Shown here in pieces: positions 60,211 through 60,422 of a DNA stretch of 60,422 nucleotides. Source of the DNA: Collinsella aerofaciens (GTDB lineage Bacteria > Actinomycetota > Coriobacteriia > Coriobacteriales > Coriobacteriaceae); assembly GCF_015548375.1 (NCBI RefSeq), contig NZ_JADMWW010000017.1:1-60422 (forward strand), read 5' to 3'. The notes beneath the pieces were generated by a model that had not been told where the DNA came from, did not search any database, and saw nothing but the letters and a program-made list of their open reading frames with translations. Within the stretch, counting starts at the first letter, position 1; each line of letters opens with the position of its first letter. The translations under genes and the position numbers were made by a program.

Positions 60211-60422
60211 CCACCCGTCCCAAAAGACTGTTTTGGGGCCGCGCCACGAAAACGACCTATCTACTACGTTTGAACCATATGGGTCGACCATCCCTCGGTT
60301 TTCCGAAAATACGCAACCCGCCTACCTGCACTGATAATTGTTCTCGGGGGAAGCGGGCACTGCGGGGCGCGGCAACGGCGCGCGATTTCCGCGTCGCAGC
60401 GCTACCCTGATGCTGAATGCCG
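60211..60422. repeat. Right copy of terminal inverted dispersed repeat
   Basis: Bases 60322-60422 exactly mirror 1-101; 60211-60321 mirror 102-212 with many differences. Read from the right end inward, the copy shares CGTAGTAGATAGG and TTTTCGTGGC with the left copy. A CCCAAAA-GACT-GTTTTGGG hairpin (about 60219-60236) lies at its inner edge, just upstream of tex. Confidence 0.85.

Noticed and set aside
1-60422. Possible CRISPR arrays
   Set aside because: Repeats seen are inverted pairs or isolated duplicates; nowhere are there three or more regularly spaced direct repeats with unique spacers, and no cas genes.
1-60422. Possible linear replicon or phage genome with terminal inverted repeats
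   Set aside because: Gene content is chromosomal (ffs, kup, rlmKL, tex); there are no replication, terminal-protein or structural phage genes, and the repeat continues as a diverged intergenic family.
1-60422. tRNA genes
   Set aside because: I looked for GTTCGAATCC-type T-arms with acceptor pairing; the only similar string (near 27302) lies within the RpiR gene without cloverleaf pairing.

Overview
The window reads as a 60 kb piece of a high-GC, Gram-positive gut actinobacterial chromosome, most like a Coriobacteriia member such as Collinsella. This is inference from the combination seen: several PTS systems, an LtaS-type polymerase, Kup with a Kdp-like two-component pair, a small-type SRP RNA, and many GTG/TTG starts behind strong GGAGG-type ribosome sites. 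Both ends carry the same 101 bp in inverted orientation, followed by a diverged ~110 bp. The piece is therefore probably a contig that stops in a dispersed chromosomal repeat on each side.

Layout. 0-9.2 kb: SRP RNA, a heterodimeric ABC exporter, a flavodoxin-like protein, an LTA-synthase-like enzyme and a nitroreductase. 9.2-14 kb: Kup potassium transporter, a one-TM small protein, and a KdpD-like (N-terminally short) / KdpE-like pair. 14.3-23.1 kb: a LevR-type regulator and a mannose-family PTS (IIB-IIC-IID-IIA) with a NIF3-like protein, then a ceramidase-like metal hydrolase and a HAD phosphatase. 23.2-25.7 kb: a fused RlmKL rRNA methyltransferase. 26-35.2 kb: a catabolic cluster with RpiR regulator, HAD phosphatase, an MFS gene broken by an in-frame stop, class II aldolase, a second mannose-family PTS, aldo/keto reductase and esterase. 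It ends beside the stump of a HAD gene. 35.7-40.8 kb: a DeoR regulator divergent from an ascorbate-family PTS that lies between two near-identical transaldolase-like fructose-6-phosphate aldolases.

41-57.8 kb is a mosaic accessory region. It holds a 5'-truncated LPXTG surface protein, two copies of a small cassette encoding a 39-residue Cys-containing membrane peptide, a regulator/ABC-2 exporter module between those copies, and a BceRSAB-like peptide-sensing module that looks less GC-rich than its neighbours. It also holds decayed ABC, relaxase and Abi genes, a mobilization remnant, and an AraC/MFS efflux pair. Beyond it lies tex, an ordinary chromosomal gene.

The most interesting parts are: (1) the PTS linked to NIF3 and a ceramidase-fold enzyme that keeps the likely metal ligands but seems to lack the catalytic serine; (2) the duplicated 39-aa peptide cassette around an ABC exporter; (3) the double FSA / ascorbate-type PTS locus; (4) several large perfect inverted repeats between genes. 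Coordinates and motifs were read by eye. No database search, folding or alignment program was run.
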